Positions 44,000 through 53,610 of a DNA stretch of 64,000 nt are shown piece by piece. The DNA lies in contig CAZLGW010000007.1 of the NCBI GenBank assembly GCA_964559125.1, positions 1-64,000 on the forward strand, written 5' to 3'. The notes under the pieces are model-generated. The model had not been told where the DNA came from. It ran no database searches and worked only from the letters and a program-made list of their open reading frames with translations. The translations under genes were made by a program, and so were the position numbers. Each line of letters opens with the position of its first letter. Positions within the stretch are counted from its first letter, which is position 1. The DNA is from Ravibacter sp964559125. Lineage in GTDB: Bacteria > Bacteroidota > Bacteroidia > Cytophagales > Spirosomataceae.

Positions 44000-46900
44000 A
44001 TGAAAATCCCTATACATTACAGGGTAGCTGTGGCTTTCTGCGTGCTACTCTTCTGTTTCGGCACAACAACCTTCGGTCAGAATGCGCCCACAGTCAGGGG
44101 CACCGTTTATGACGCTGGTAACGAAAGCCCGCTACCAGGCGTCAACATCGTGGTAAAAGGCTCGCAACAAGGCACCACGACCGATACGAATGGAGAATTC
44201 TCCATCAACGTTCCATCCGGGGCCACGCTGGCATTTTCCTTTATAGGTTACGTAACCCAGGAGATCCCCGTTGGCACCCAGAGCACCATTACCGTAAGGC
44301 TCGTTACAGACACGCAGGCGCTGAGTGAAATTGTAGTAACGGGATATTCTTCGCAGAGGAAGCAGGACATAATCGGGTCGGTTTCTGTGGTAGATATGAA
44401 CGCAGTAGGGAAAATACCGGTAGGCTCCACAACCCAGGCTTTGCAGGGACAGGCGGCCGGGGTGAATGTGATCGCCTCAGGCGTACCCGGCAGGGAAGGA
44501 AATATTTTTATCAGAGGAATCTCTTCTTTTGGTAATTCGGCCCCTCTGATACTGATAGACGGTGTAGAAAGCAGTCTCAATAACCTGAACGCCAGTGATG
44601 TTGAATCGATCCAAATCCTTAAAGACGCGGGTGCGGCATCTATTTACGGCGTAAGAGGTTCAAATGGCGTTATCGTTGTAACTACTAAAAAAGGCAAACG
44701 GGGTACGCCTACCGTTGAGTACAATGCCTACGCCGGCGTACAGACCCCGCTCAGAGGCAATCCGTTCAATACTATTCTCGACACCCAGGAATTCGCACGG
44801 CTTTCGCTGATCGCCAACCCCAATAACCCTCTGTTTTCCAGGGGTATACCCGACTATCTGTACGCAGGTCCTCAGGGCGGCGGAATAGGCTTCGAAGGAG
44901 ATCCTGTCGTCAACCCGGCTCTTTACCGGTTCGACCCGACAAACCCGGCCAATAACTACCTGATCCAGAAAGTAAACAAGGCAGGAACCGACTGGTTCCA
45001 CGAATTCTTCAAACCGGCAATGCGGACAGACCACAACCTGTCGGTGCAGGGAGCAACGGAAAAAGCAAATTATTTTGTCTCACTTGGCTACCTTAATCAA
45101 CAGGGAACCGCACCGGAGACTTACGTAAAACGATACTCCGGAAGGGTTAACACCTCTTTCAAAATTGGCCGAAACATTACATTGGGCCAGAACCTTAACT
45201 TTTACTACCGCATCAGCCCGGGATTCACCACCGACAACCAGTTTGGAAACATTGGTGAACTGGCCCGTATGATGCCGATTATTCCGGTTCGCGATATTAT
45301 GGGCAACTATGGAGGGACGAGAATGGGAACCAACGTAGGGACCAACGCCAACCCCATCGCCAACCAGGAGCGTTCCGCACAGAACCTGAGCAATACCTGG
45401 AATACCGTAGGGAACGTTTACCTGGAAGTCGCATTCCTGAAAGACTTTACGGCCAAAACAAGCATCGGCGGCGCTTTGACTAACGCTTACGGGTATTCCT
45501 TCGCTTTCACACCCTATGAGCGGGCGGAGGGCTTCCTCAACCCCAACTCCTATTCTGAAAGCGCTTCTTTCTCAAGGAGGCTCGTCTGGACTAATACCCT
45601 GAACTACAACAAAACGATCGGGAAACATACCTTCAGCGTTTTGCTGGGAACGGAAGCGATCGAAAACCTTTCCCGCTCGCTATCCGGATCAAGACAACGC
45701 TATTTCTCTACCGACCCCAGCTACCTCACCCTTACCACCGGTACATCGAACATTGCTAACGCCAGTTCCGCTGCAGAAGATGCTCTCTGGTCAATGTTTA
45801 GCCGCATAGACTATACTTTCAATAACAAATACCTGCTCAGCGGAACTATTCGCCGCGACGGCTCCTCGAGGTTCGGACCGGAAAACAGGTATGGGGTGTT
45901 CCCTTCGGTTTCGGCCGGATGGAGAATTTCAGAAGAGGCATTCCTGAAAGATGTACATTGGCTCGACGACCTGAAGCTGAGGGGTAGCCACGGTGTGCTT
46001 GGTTCTCAGAACAACGTTAATGCCGAAAACCAGTTCGACCTGTACGGCGGAACACTTGCCAACGCCTACTACGATATCAGGGGAACAAGCAACAGTCTTG
46101 TGCAGGGATTTATCCAGACAAGAGCCGGGAACCCGCGTACCGGATGGGAACGCAATATTGTCTCCAATGCCGGGCTTGACGCTACCCTTCTTAATTACAG
46201 GCTGGACGTATCGCTTGAATACTATAAAAAATCGATCAACGGCCTGCTTTTCGGCCAGACTCTCCCCGGCATAGCCGGAGGGGTAACACCTGCTACCATC
46301 AACATCGGCGATATTCAGAATTCAGGGCTCGACCTCTCGGCCACTTACCACGGTGGCGATCCCAACAATTTCAGCTATTCAATAGGTGCCAATATCACCA
46401 CCTATAAAAACAAGGTAGTGTCTGTTCCCGCACCGGGATACTTTGACGCAGCCTCTCACCAGCAGTTGGGGCCGATAGTCAGAAACCAGATCGGACAGGA
46501 AGTCAGCGCATTTTTCGGTTATAAAGTCGTCGGGCTCTTTAAGAGCGACCAGGAAATAGCCGAAGCTCCCACACAGGACGGCGCTACTCCCGGAAGGTTC
46601 AGGTACCAGGACACCAACAACGACGGCAGGATTACGGCAGCCGACAGAACCTTCCTGGGCAGCCCCAATCCGGATTTCACTTATGGTATCAATCTATCGG
46701 CCAAATACAGGCGCTTCGATCTCTCAGGCATCTTCTACGGATCGCAGGGCGCTCAGGCCGTCAACGCCATCAAAGTACAGACCGACTTTTTCGGTACTTA
46801 TGTAGGGGCGAAAAGCAACTTACTCCGCAATGCCTGGTCGCCGGAAAACTCCAACTCCAATATCCCAAAAATCGAAAATCAGAACAGCTTCAGCACTGCC

Positions 46901-47173
46901 GGCGTTTTCAACTCCTATTTCATGGAAGACGCCTCGTTCCTCAAGTTAAGGACATTAATGCTCGGATATTCACTTGACAACACATCGCTGCTTGAAAAAA
47001 TCCGCATTAAAAAAGCACGACTCTACCTGCAGACTATGAACCTGTTCACTCTTACCAAATACTCAGGGTTAGATCCTGAAATCGAGGGAAGCAGCTCAAG
47101 TTTCGGGATCGACTGGTCCAATTACCCCAACAACGAGCCGGTTTACTTAATCGGTGTCAACGTTTCATTCTGA
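44000..47173 (+). CDS. SusC/RagA TonB-dependent outer-membrane transporter
   Basis: An outer-membrane transporter of 1057 aa with a signal peptide (ending TTFGQ), the regulatory-like domain (about 28-105, VRGTVYDAGNESPLPGVN), a TonB-box-like LSEIVVTGYSSQR, and the plug (about 115-235, IRGISSFGNSAPLILIDG, YGVRGSNGVIVVTTKKG) before the barrel. ATG 44000 is chosen; an in-frame TTG lies six bases upstream. It is followed 17 bases later by SusD and is under the inferred GntR control. It probably imports the glycan that the downstream genes break down. Confidence 0.95.
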   Translation: MKIPIHYRVAVAFCVLLFCFGTTTFGQNAPTVRGTVYDAGNESPLPGVNIVVKGSQQGTTTDTNGEFSINVPSGATLAFSFIGYVTQEIPVGTQSTITVRLVTDTQALSEIVVTGYSSQRKQDIIGSVSVVDMNAVGKIPVGSTTQALQGQAAGVNVIASGVPGREGNIFIRGISSFGNSAPLILIDGVESSLNNLNASDVESIQILKDAGAASIYGVRGSNGVIVVTTKKGKRGTPTVEYNAYAGVQTPLRGNPFNTILDTQEFARLSLIANPNNPLFSRGIPDYLYAGPQGGGIGFEGDPVVNPALYRFDPTNPANNYLIQKVNKAGTDWFHEFFKPAMRTDHNLSVQGATEKANYFVSLGYLNQQGTAPETYVKRYSGRVNTSFKIGRNITLGQNLNFYYRISPGFTTDNQFGNIGELARMMPIIPVRDIMGNYGGTRMGTNVGTNANPIANQERSAQNLSNTWNTVGNVYLEVAFLKDFTAKTSIGGALTNAYGYSFAFTPYERAEGFLNPNSYSESASFSRRLVWTNTLNYNKTIGKHTFSVLLGTEAIENLSRSLSGSRQRYFSTDPSYLTLTTGTSNIANASSAAEDALWSMFSRIDYTFNNKYLLSGTIRRDGSSRFGPENRYGVFPSVSAGWRISEEAFLKDVHWLDDLKLRGSHGVLGSQNNVNAENQFDLYGGTLANAYYDIRGTSNSLVQGFIQTRAGNPRTGWERNIVSNAGLDATLLNYRLDVSLEYYKKSINGLLFGQTLPGIAGGVTPATINIGDIQNSGLDLSATYHGGDPNNFSYSIGANITTYKNKVVSVPAPGYFDAASHQQLGPIVRNQIGQEVSAFFGYKVVGLFKSDQEIAEAPTQDGATPGRFRYQDTNNDGRITAADRTFLGSPNPDFTYGINLSAKYRRFDLSGIFYGSQGAQAVNAIKVQTDFFGTYVGAKSNLLRNAWSPENSNSNIPKIENQNSFSTAGVFNSYFMEDASFLKLRTLMLGYSLDNTSLLEKIRIKKARLYLQTMNLFTLTKYSGLDPEIEGSSSSFGIDWSNYPNNEPVYLIGVNVSF

Positions 47174-47190
47174 TAACCCCATTGACCAAC

Positions 47191-48990
47191 ATGAAACTCA
47201 AAATATTTTCTATCAAAACCCTGGCTGTTCTGACAGCGCTTGTGTCCTCGACCTCATGTAGCGACGATTTCCTGGATAGGGATCCTAAAGGGGCGCTTTT
47301 TTCGGGTAGCCTTGCCAATGAAGCAGGGGCAAACGGCCTGCTTATCGGAGCCTACTCACTCCTCAACCAAGCCGGAACCGGCGGCAGCGGATGGCACTCG
47401 GGCCTCTGGATCTTCGGAGGAGTGACTTCTGATGATGCCCATACGGGTACTGAAGCAGGCGCTCTGCAGCCGGTTCCCGAATTTGAAGCCTACATCCATA
47501 CCTCAGCTACACGGGGACTCAACGACCGCTGGAGAGTACTCTACTCGGGTGTTCAGAGAGCCAACGATGTACTGAGGCTGCTGCCAACTGTAATCGAAAA
47601 CAAATCCATCAGCGAAGCTGCAGCTAAGCAGATCGAAGCGGAAGCAAGGTTCCTGAGGGGTGTTTACCACCTGAATGCGGCGCAGATGTGGTGCAATATC
47701 CCGTACGTAGACGAAACCATCAGCGCTGCAGCTGGCAACTATTTTGTTTCGAATGAACAGTCTCCGTGGCCTTCTATTGAAGCCGACTTCAGCTTTGCAG
47801 CCGCCAACCTGACCGCAACCAAATCGGAGGTGGGACGCGCCAACCTTTGGGCAGCTAAGTGTTTTCTCGTAAAATGCTACATGTTCCAGAACAAGCATGC
47901 TGAAGCCAAACCCCTGCTCGACGACATCATTGCTAACGGGGTGACAAGCAACGGGCTCAAATACGATTTGAATGAACATTATTTCGATAACTTCCGTCCT
48001 TCTACCAAACACGGTCCCGAACAGGTGTTTGCAGTTATGCACTCCGTGAATGACGGAGCCGGCGGACAACGAGGTACCGGCCCCGGTGGCGATGCCAATG
48101 CGGGTCCCTACGGAGGCCCTTTCCCGAGCTATGGCTTTTACCAACCGTCGTTTACGCTTGTCAATTCTTATAAAACCGATGCCGCAACCGGTCTTCCGCT
48201 CATTGATACCTTTAATGAATCCGACATCAAACACGATCTGGGAATCCTCTCTTCGCAGCCATTCGAGCCCTATACCGGTCCCCTGGATTCAAGGCTCGAC
48301 TGGACCGTAGGCAGAAGAGGCATCCCCTACCTCGACTGGGGAGTCAATCCGGGATTGGCCTGGGTACGCCAGCAAAGTGTAGGCGGTCCCTACCTGCACG
48401 TCAAATTTGCAAACCCACAATCGGAACCGGGAGGGCGCGAAGTGCAGAGTACCGCCAATACCTATAATCTTATCAGGTTTGCAGACGTATTGCTATGGGC
48501 TGCGGAAGTTGAGGTAGAAGTTGGTTCACTGCAGCAGGCTGAAGCCTACGTAAACAGGGTAAGGGCTCGCGCTGCAAACCCGGTGACATGGGTCAAAAAA
48601 TATATCGATAACAGCGACCCCCTGAAGGGCGTTACCGATGAGCCGGCAGCTAACTACAAAGTCGGTCTCTACAACGGAGACTTCCAGGCAAAGGGTAAAA
48701 ACTTCGCCAGAGAGGCTGTCAGGTTCGAAAGGAAACTGGAACTGGGAATGGAGCACCATCGCTTCTTCGACCTCCAACGATATGATCTGGCAGAAAAAGG
48801 TTACATGGCAAAAACGCTGAACGCATACATTCAGCACGAAGTAAGTGTACCTGATTTCAACCATTATTATATGGTCGGAGCCAAATTTACAGAAGGGAAA
48901 AACGAATTATACCCGATTCCGCTGGAACAAATTGACCTGAGTGTGAGCAATGGAGAAAACACACTCAAGCAAAATCCTAACTACAATTAA
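47191..48990 (+). CDS. SusD/RagB-family surface lipoprotein
   Basis: A 599-aa lipoprotein with a lipobox ending STSC. It has the RagB/SusD helical fold and its typical C-terminal segments (ANTYNLIRFADVLLWAAE, EAYVNRVRARA, AVRFERKLELGMEHHRFFDLQR, ELYPIPLEQIDLS). It is the lid partner of the SusC protein 17 bases upstream. ATG 47191 is used because the frame's earlier start is a TTG. It is followed after 53 bases by the exported catabolic genes. Confidence 0.93.
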   Translation: MKLKIFSIKTLAVLTALVSSTSCSDDFLDRDPKGALFSGSLANEAGANGLLIGAYSLLNQAGTGGSGWHSGLWIFGGVTSDDAHTGTEAGALQPVPEFEAYIHTSATRGLNDRWRVLYSGVQRANDVLRLLPTVIENKSISEAAAKQIEAEARFLRGVYHLNAAQMWCNIPYVDETISAAAGNYFVSNEQSPWPSIEADFSFAAANLTATKSEVGRANLWAAKCFLVKCYMFQNKHAEAKPLLDDIIANGVTSNGLKYDLNEHYFDNFRPSTKHGPEQVFAVMHSVNDGAGGQRGTGPGGDANAGPYGGPFPSYGFYQPSFTLVNSYKTDAATGLPLIDTFNESDIKHDLGILSSQPFEPYTGPLDSRLDWTVGRRGIPYLDWGVNPGLAWVRQQSVGGPYLHVKFANPQSEPGGREVQSTANTYNLIRFADVLLWAAEVEVEVGSLQQAEAYVNRVRARAANPVTWVKKYIDNSDPLKGVTDEPAANYKVGLYNGDFQAKGKNFAREAVRFERKLELGMEHHRFFDLQRYDLAEKGYMAKTLNAYIQHEVSVPDFNHYYMVGAKFTEGKNELYPIPLEQIDLSVSNGENTLKQNPNYN

Positions 48991-49043
48991 TACCCGACAG
49001 GTGCTATTTTCAGTATATTCATTGTAGCATTGACAAATACACC

Positions 49044-50348
49044 ATGACGATTGACCGCAGACAATTCATAAAAAAGGCAGGCCTCGGAACCGCGTTAGCC
49101 GCAGGCCTGGACTTCCCTGATTACGCTTCGGCGCTGGAATCCTCCCCGGTACGGATGGGTTTTGTAGGCGTCGGTTCCAGAGGTATCGGCATGCTCCGGG
49201 TTGCGCTCAGCACCGGGCTGATCAGGGTCACTGCGGTTTGTGATATAGACCCTGAACGGGTAGCCCGTGCGCAACGCTTCGTAGAGCAGGCCGGACAGCC
49301 CAAACCGGAAGGTTTTACACGCGGCCCGGAAGATTACAAACGACTCGCCGCTAAAACCGACCTGGATGCGGTTTACACAGCTACCCCGATGCACCTGCAC
49401 GCCCCGATCATGATCGATGCTATGAAAAACGGGAAATACGGAGGTACTGAAATGCCCGCATGCCTGAGCGTTGAGGAAGCATGGGAACTGGTCGAAACGT
49501 CTGAAAAAACCGGGATGCCTTGTATGCTGATGGAGAATTACTGCTATATGAGGGATGTACAGATGGTTTTAAACATGGTCAGCCAGGGAGCATTGGGGGA
49601 AATCACGCATTGTGAAACGGGGTATCAGCACGATACCAGGTATGTCAACATCGACTCCACCGGACAGCTGCTTTGGCGTGCAAAACACAAAATGCTGCAC
49701 AACGGCAACAGCTATCCCACCCATGCGATCGGTCCGGTTTCACAATGGATTAATATCAACCGGGGCGATCGTTTCGAGTACCTCGTCTCCATGAGCAGCA
49801 AAGCTGTCGGTCTTCGCGATTATGCTTCCAAACATTTCGGCCCCGACCACCCGAGTGCAAAGCAGCCGTACCAAACCGGCGATGTCAATACTTCCCTTAT
49901 CCGGACGGCGAGCGGGATTACCGTATGTCTGTATTATGATACCCAGACGCCAAGGCCTGTAGACTTCATCTGGCGTATCCAGGGGACGAAGGGCATTCAT
50001 TCAGGTACTTTAAAAAAAGTCCACCTTGATGGTATCAGCCCTTCTCATCAATGGGAAGATACCGACCTGTACCTGGAACAATACGATCATCCGAACTGGA
50101 AGAAATACGCAGAAACAGCCCTGAAATCAGGGCACGGCGGCAGCGACTATCTCTGCATGCTGGATTTTGCGCGGGCTATCCGGAAAAAACAGGAAGTCCC
50201 GATCGACGTATACGACGCCGCTACGTGGAGCTGTATCACCGAGCTTACCGAAATATCTGTTAGAGACCGCAGCCGTCCCGTCGACTTCCCCGATTTCACG
50301 CGCGGCAAGTGGAACACACGCAAACCACAGACAGTCAGCGAGATATGA
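49044..50348 (+). CDS. TAT-exported Gfo/Idh protein, GH109-like
   Basis: A 434-aa protein with a twin-arginine signal (DRRQFIKKAG) and the Rossmann motif GFVGVGSRGIGM. The second domain closely follows the GH109 alpha-N-acetylgalactosaminidase pattern: YPTHAIGPVSQWININRGD (H227), MSSKAVGL, DVNTSLIRT and a C-terminal PVDFPDFTRGKW. GH109 enzymes use tightly bound NAD to cleave sugars by oxidation-elimination. The EKP region is TEMPAC. The specificity is not proven, and related oxidoreductases exist. The stop overlaps the start of the next gene by four bases. Confidence 0.88.
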   Translation: MTIDRRQFIKKAGLGTALAAGLDFPDYASALESSPVRMGFVGVGSRGIGMLRVALSTGLIRVTAVCDIDPERVARAQRFVEQAGQPKPEGFTRGPEDYKRLAAKTDLDAVYTATPMHLHAPIMIDAMKNGKYGGTEMPACLSVEEAWELVETSEKTGMPCMLMENYCYMRDVQMVLNMVSQGALGEITHCETGYQHDTRYVNIDSTGQLLWRAKHKMLHNGNSYPTHAIGPVSQWININRGDRFEYLVSMSSKAVGLRDYASKHFGPDHPSAKQPYQTGDVNTSLIRTASGITVCLYYDTQTPRPVDFIWRIQGTKGIHSGTLKKVHLDGISPSHQWEDTDLYLEQYDHPNWKKYAETALKSGHGGSDYLCMLDFARAIRKKQEVPIDVYDAATWSCITELTEISVRDRSRPVDFPDFTRGKWNTRKPQTVSEI

Positions 50349-51025
50349 AGTATTGTCTTTGGCTTTTCGCGACAGGGCTTGCGGCCTTCTTCCCTGCGGG
50401 ACTGCACGCAGGGGAACAGAAGGTAAAGCTGGCGTTTACCATACGACAGAATCCGGAAGTGTACGAGGAAAGCATTTACGGAGAACCGCCGCAACTGGCC
50501 ATCTGGATTGAAAACCCGGACAACGGGCAGACACAAACAGTATATGTCACACGAAGGGCCGGCAACGGGCAATTCGAAGGGAAAATGGGGGTACCGGTAG
50601 CGCTTCCGGCCTGGATCGCCGCCTTCCGGAAAGAAACCGGGCGGACAGATTTCCCCATCCCTTCAAAACCCGTTCATGATGCTGTTTCGGGTGCTACACT
50701 AAAGGAAGAACAGATTTCAAAAGAAGTCGTGGTAGATGAAGGCACCCGCTGGAATTATTATATCGAAGTAAATGTGGCAGGCGATTTCAATGCGCAGTTT
50801 CCGAATTACCGGCCGAATGGAGAAATGGATCCGCATGGAAACGGGCAGCCATCCCTGGTTTACATAGGACAGATAACAGCCAGGCCCGGACAAGCTTCGA
50901 AGCCTGTATTATCCGGCCGGACCGAGCAGCAATTGTTTACCGAAAAAATCAATCCGGATCTGGCAGGGATTACCAGCGCTGCCAGGCTGCTCACGGAAAT
51001 AGCAGCCGTTTGCCAGAAAATATAA
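50345..51025 (+). CDS. Exported DUF2271-like protein
   Basis: A 226-aa protein with a signal peptide (LWLFATGLAAFFPAGLHA) and a beta-rich body. The segment PQLAIWIENPDNGQTQTVYV and the DAVSGATLKEE motif resemble DUF2271 periplasmic proteins, whose role is unclear; some sit near flavin-linked systems. The ATG (50345) overlaps the previous stop (ATGA), so the two genes are probably coupled. An alternative upstream start would put 12 extra residues before the signal. Confidence 0.62.
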   Translation: MKYCLWLFATGLAAFFPAGLHAGEQKVKLAFTIRQNPEVYEESIYGEPPQLAIWIENPDNGQTQTVYVTRRAGNGQFEGKMGVPVALPAWIAAFRKETGRTDFPIPSKPVHDAVSGATLKEEQISKEVVVDEGTRWNYYIEVNVAGDFNAQFPNYRPNGEMDPHGNGQPSLVYIGQITARPGQASKPVLSGRTEQQLFTEKINPDLAGITSAARLLTEIAAVCQKI

Positions 51026-51047
51026 AAACAGTATATTCAATTTCAGC

Positions 51048-51061
51048 ATTAAACGCTAAAC
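51048..51061. promoter_or_regulatory. LacI-like operator candidate upstream of the second exported Gfo/Idh gene
   Basis: ATTAAACGCTAAAC, a near-palindrome with a central CG, 10 bases before the ATG. It matches the element at 59987-60000 at 12 of 14 positions. Confidence 0.35.
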
Positions 51062-51071
51062 TCTTTACAAT

Positions 51072-52316
51072 ATGCAAGACACTAATAATCAAAATATTAA
51101 CCCATTCAGCAACTCTACCAACCGCCGCTCTTTCCTCCAGTCCCTCGGCCTCGGCAGCGCAGCTATAACCTTGCTTACCACAAGCTGTACCGAAAAGCCC
51201 GGTTCCGAACAGAAAGACGAAGTCATCCAGGGGTTTGAAAAAACGGCTGAGCAAAAAACCAGTAAAATCTGGACACCCGTTTCAGACCGGAAGGTGAAAG
51301 TAGGGCTGATCGGCTACGGCGTATGCAAGTTTGCAGCAGCCTTCGGGTTCCAGAACCATCCCAACGTAGAGATCGTAGCGGTAAGCGACCTCGAGCCAGA
51401 TCGTTGCAGTGAGCTGGCAAAGGTAGTCAAATGCGACAAAACCTACCCTTCACTCGAAGAACTCGTAAAAGACGATAGTATCGAGGCTGTATTCATTGCC
51501 ACCGATGCGCCCAGCCATGCGAAGCACACCATCCTGGCACTGCAGCACGGAAAACATGTCGCCTGTGCAGTGCCCGCAGCCTTCGGGTCGCTAGAAGAAG
51601 CCGACCAGGTCTACGAAGCAGTAAAGAAAAGCGGCCTGAAATACATGATGTACGAAACTTCTATGTTCCACGAAGACCTGTATGCCATGCGCCAGCTTTA
51701 CAAATCCGGCCACCTGGGCAGGCTGGTCTACTCGGAAGGCGAGTACTATCACTATATGGATGTACCGATCGACTCATACAAAGGATGGAGGATCGGCCTT
51801 CCGCCCCAGTTCTACCCGACCCATTCCAATGCCTACCACCTGGGTGTAAATGACGGCTCTTTTAGTGAAGTATCATGTATGGGGATCCCGAGTATAGTTG
51901 ACCACCTGAAACCGGCCAACAACCGCTATAAAAACCCTTTTGGTACTGAGATCGCACTTTTCAGGGCCAGCGACGGCGGCATGTCCAGGATGGCCGTCAG
52001 CTGGGATACACCGGGGGATCACGGTGAAAGAGGTCGTGTAAGAGGCGACAACGGATCCTTTTACGGCAAATTTGAGGGTGCCAATACCAATTTACCCGAC
52101 ACCGAACGTCCGCCGCTGCCCCCGGGCGTGGAAGCTGGAGGCCACGGCGGATCGCATGGCAGGCTGACAGAAGAATTTATCTCGGCTATTCTCCAGGACA
52201 GGCCTCCCCTGGTAAATGTGGCGCTGGCGCTCAATATGACCGTTGCCGGCATTGTTGCCCACCAGTCGGCGATGAAAAACGGAGAATTATTAAAAATACC
52301 TCAGTATACCCTGTAA
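51072..52316 (+). CDS. Exported Gfo/Idh/MocA protein, non-EKP type
   Basis: A 414-aa protein with a twin-arginine-like lipoprotein signal (NRRSFLQSLG … TTSC). The Rossmann start is VGLIGYGVCKFA, with AVPAA where EKP would be. The C-terminal block GGHGGSHGRLTEEF and AHQSAMKNGE match the genes at 52337 and 40661. It would act outside the cytoplasm, presumably with a tightly bound cofactor, as known for exported members of this superfamily. A sugar 3-dehydrogenase or lyase is the best guess. Confidence 0.9.
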   Translation: MQDTNNQNINPFSNSTNRRSFLQSLGLGSAAITLLTTSCTEKPGSEQKDEVIQGFEKTAEQKTSKIWTPVSDRKVKVGLIGYGVCKFAAAFGFQNHPNVEIVAVSDLEPDRCSELAKVVKCDKTYPSLEELVKDDSIEAVFIATDAPSHAKHTILALQHGKHVACAVPAAFGSLEEADQVYEAVKKSGLKYMMYETSMFHEDLYAMRQLYKSGHLGRLVYSEGEYYHYMDVPIDSYKGWRIGLPPQFYPTHSNAYHLGVNDGSFSEVSCMGIPSIVDHLKPANNRYKNPFGTEIALFRASDGGMSRMAVSWDTPGDHGERGRVRGDNGSFYGKFEGANTNLPDTERPPLPPGVEAGGHGGSHGRLTEEFISAILQDRPPLVNVALALNMTVAGIVAHQSAMKNGELLKIPQYTL

Positions 52317-52336
52317 CCGGGATCGATTATTTTACT

Positions 52337-53545
52337 ATGGATAACTCACTCAACCGACGTAAGTTCCTGGCTTTGGCCGGTGCAGCTTCTGCGGCAATTG
52401 TATCCCCGAGATTTGCATTCGCCGCTCCCTTTACCTCCGACCGAAAGCTCAGAGTAGGTGTGGTAGGAGGACGGTTTGGCCTCGGCTTTTATTTCAATGA
52501 GCACCCCAATTGTATCGTGGAAGCAGTAAGCGACCTGCGCCCCGACCGCAAGGAGGCATTGATGAAAACCTACAAATGCAGTAAATCGTATGAATCTCTG
52601 GATCTGCTGCTCAAAGATCCTAAAGTAGAGGCGGTAGCGCTGTTTACGCCCGCTCCCGATCATGCCCGTCACGTAATCCAGTCGCTTAATGCAGGGAAGC
52701 ACGTGTTATGCGCAGTCCCGGCCGCCTGGAGCATACAAGAATGCTACGAAATACTCGAGGCGGTTAACCGGACAGGGTTAACTTACATGATGGCCGAAAC
52801 GTCGGTGTACCGGCAAAATACTATTTCTGCCAAAAAGATGTTCAAAGAAGGGAAGTTCGGCACGATTTTCAGCAGTGCGGCGCAGTATTACCACCCTGGT
52901 CTGGAAGTGCTCTACTTTGACAAAGGGAAACCGACATGGAGACACGGCATGCCGCCGATGCTCTATCCTACTCACACCACTGCCTTCCTGATTGCCGTGA
53001 CCGGCGAAAGGCTGACGCATGTAACGTGCCAGGGTTGGGGAGATGATAGTCCTATGTTGAAAAACAACCCTTACAAAAATCCGTTCTGGAACGAAACCGC
53101 CTTTTTTAAAACCAATCTCGGCCATGCCTTTACGGGAGAGGTATGCTGGAAAGGTGCGCTTGTCGGATGTGAACGCGGTGAATGGCATGGTGATAAAATG
53201 AGTTTCTATTCCGAGTATAAAGGGGTAGGTGTCCATACAGTCCATGCGACTGAAAAAGAGGGGACCGACGACGCAGGCTTCAAGATCGCCGAACCCGAAA
53301 TGACCCCCTACAAGCAGACCTTGTGGTGGCAGACCGACGCTCTGCCTGCTCCTATGCGTCATAACAGTGGTCACGACGGCAGCCATACGTTTATCACACA
53401 CGAATGGATAGACTCTATTATCAGCAATCGGGTGCCGGAGGTCAATATTTACGAAGCCCTGGCATACACCGCTCCCGGTATTATCGCCCACCAGTCGGCG
53501 CTGAATGGGGGAGAATACCTGAGAATACCCGATTTCGACAAATAA
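52337..53545 (+). CDS. TAT-exported Gfo/Idh/MocA protein, non-EKP type
   Basis: A 402-aa protein with a twin-arginine signal (LNRRKFLALAG … FAFA) and a Rossmann domain that begins VGVVGGRFGLGF, replacing one glycine of the usual GxGxxG. AVPAA stands in for EKP, and GHDGSHTFITHEW and AHQSALNGGE end the protein. It is clearly a paralogue of the upstream gene, with residues aligned along most of its length. Two exported paralogues in tandem suggest that they handle two positions or two linkages of one glycan, or form a hetero-oligomer. Confidence 0.88.
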   Translation: MDNSLNRRKFLALAGAASAAIVSPRFAFAAPFTSDRKLRVGVVGGRFGLGFYFNEHPNCIVEAVSDLRPDRKEALMKTYKCSKSYESLDLLLKDPKVEAVALFTPAPDHARHVIQSLNAGKHVLCAVPAAWSIQECYEILEAVNRTGLTYMMAETSVYRQNTISAKKMFKEGKFGTIFSSAAQYYHPGLEVLYFDKGKPTWRHGMPPMLYPTHTTAFLIAVTGERLTHVTCQGWGDDSPMLKNNPYKNPFWNETAFFKTNLGHAFTGEVCWKGALVGCERGEWHGDKMSFYSEYKGVGVHTVHATEKEGTDDAGFKIAEPEMTPYKQTLWWQTDALPAPMRHNSGHDGSHTFITHEWIDSIISNRVPEVNIYEALAYTAPGIIAHQSALNGGEYLRIPDFDK

Positions 53546-53610
53546 ACAGCAGCTATTCCCAAACCAACCTGACCTTAAGAAACTATCTAATTATCAACTT
53601 ACGCAGTATC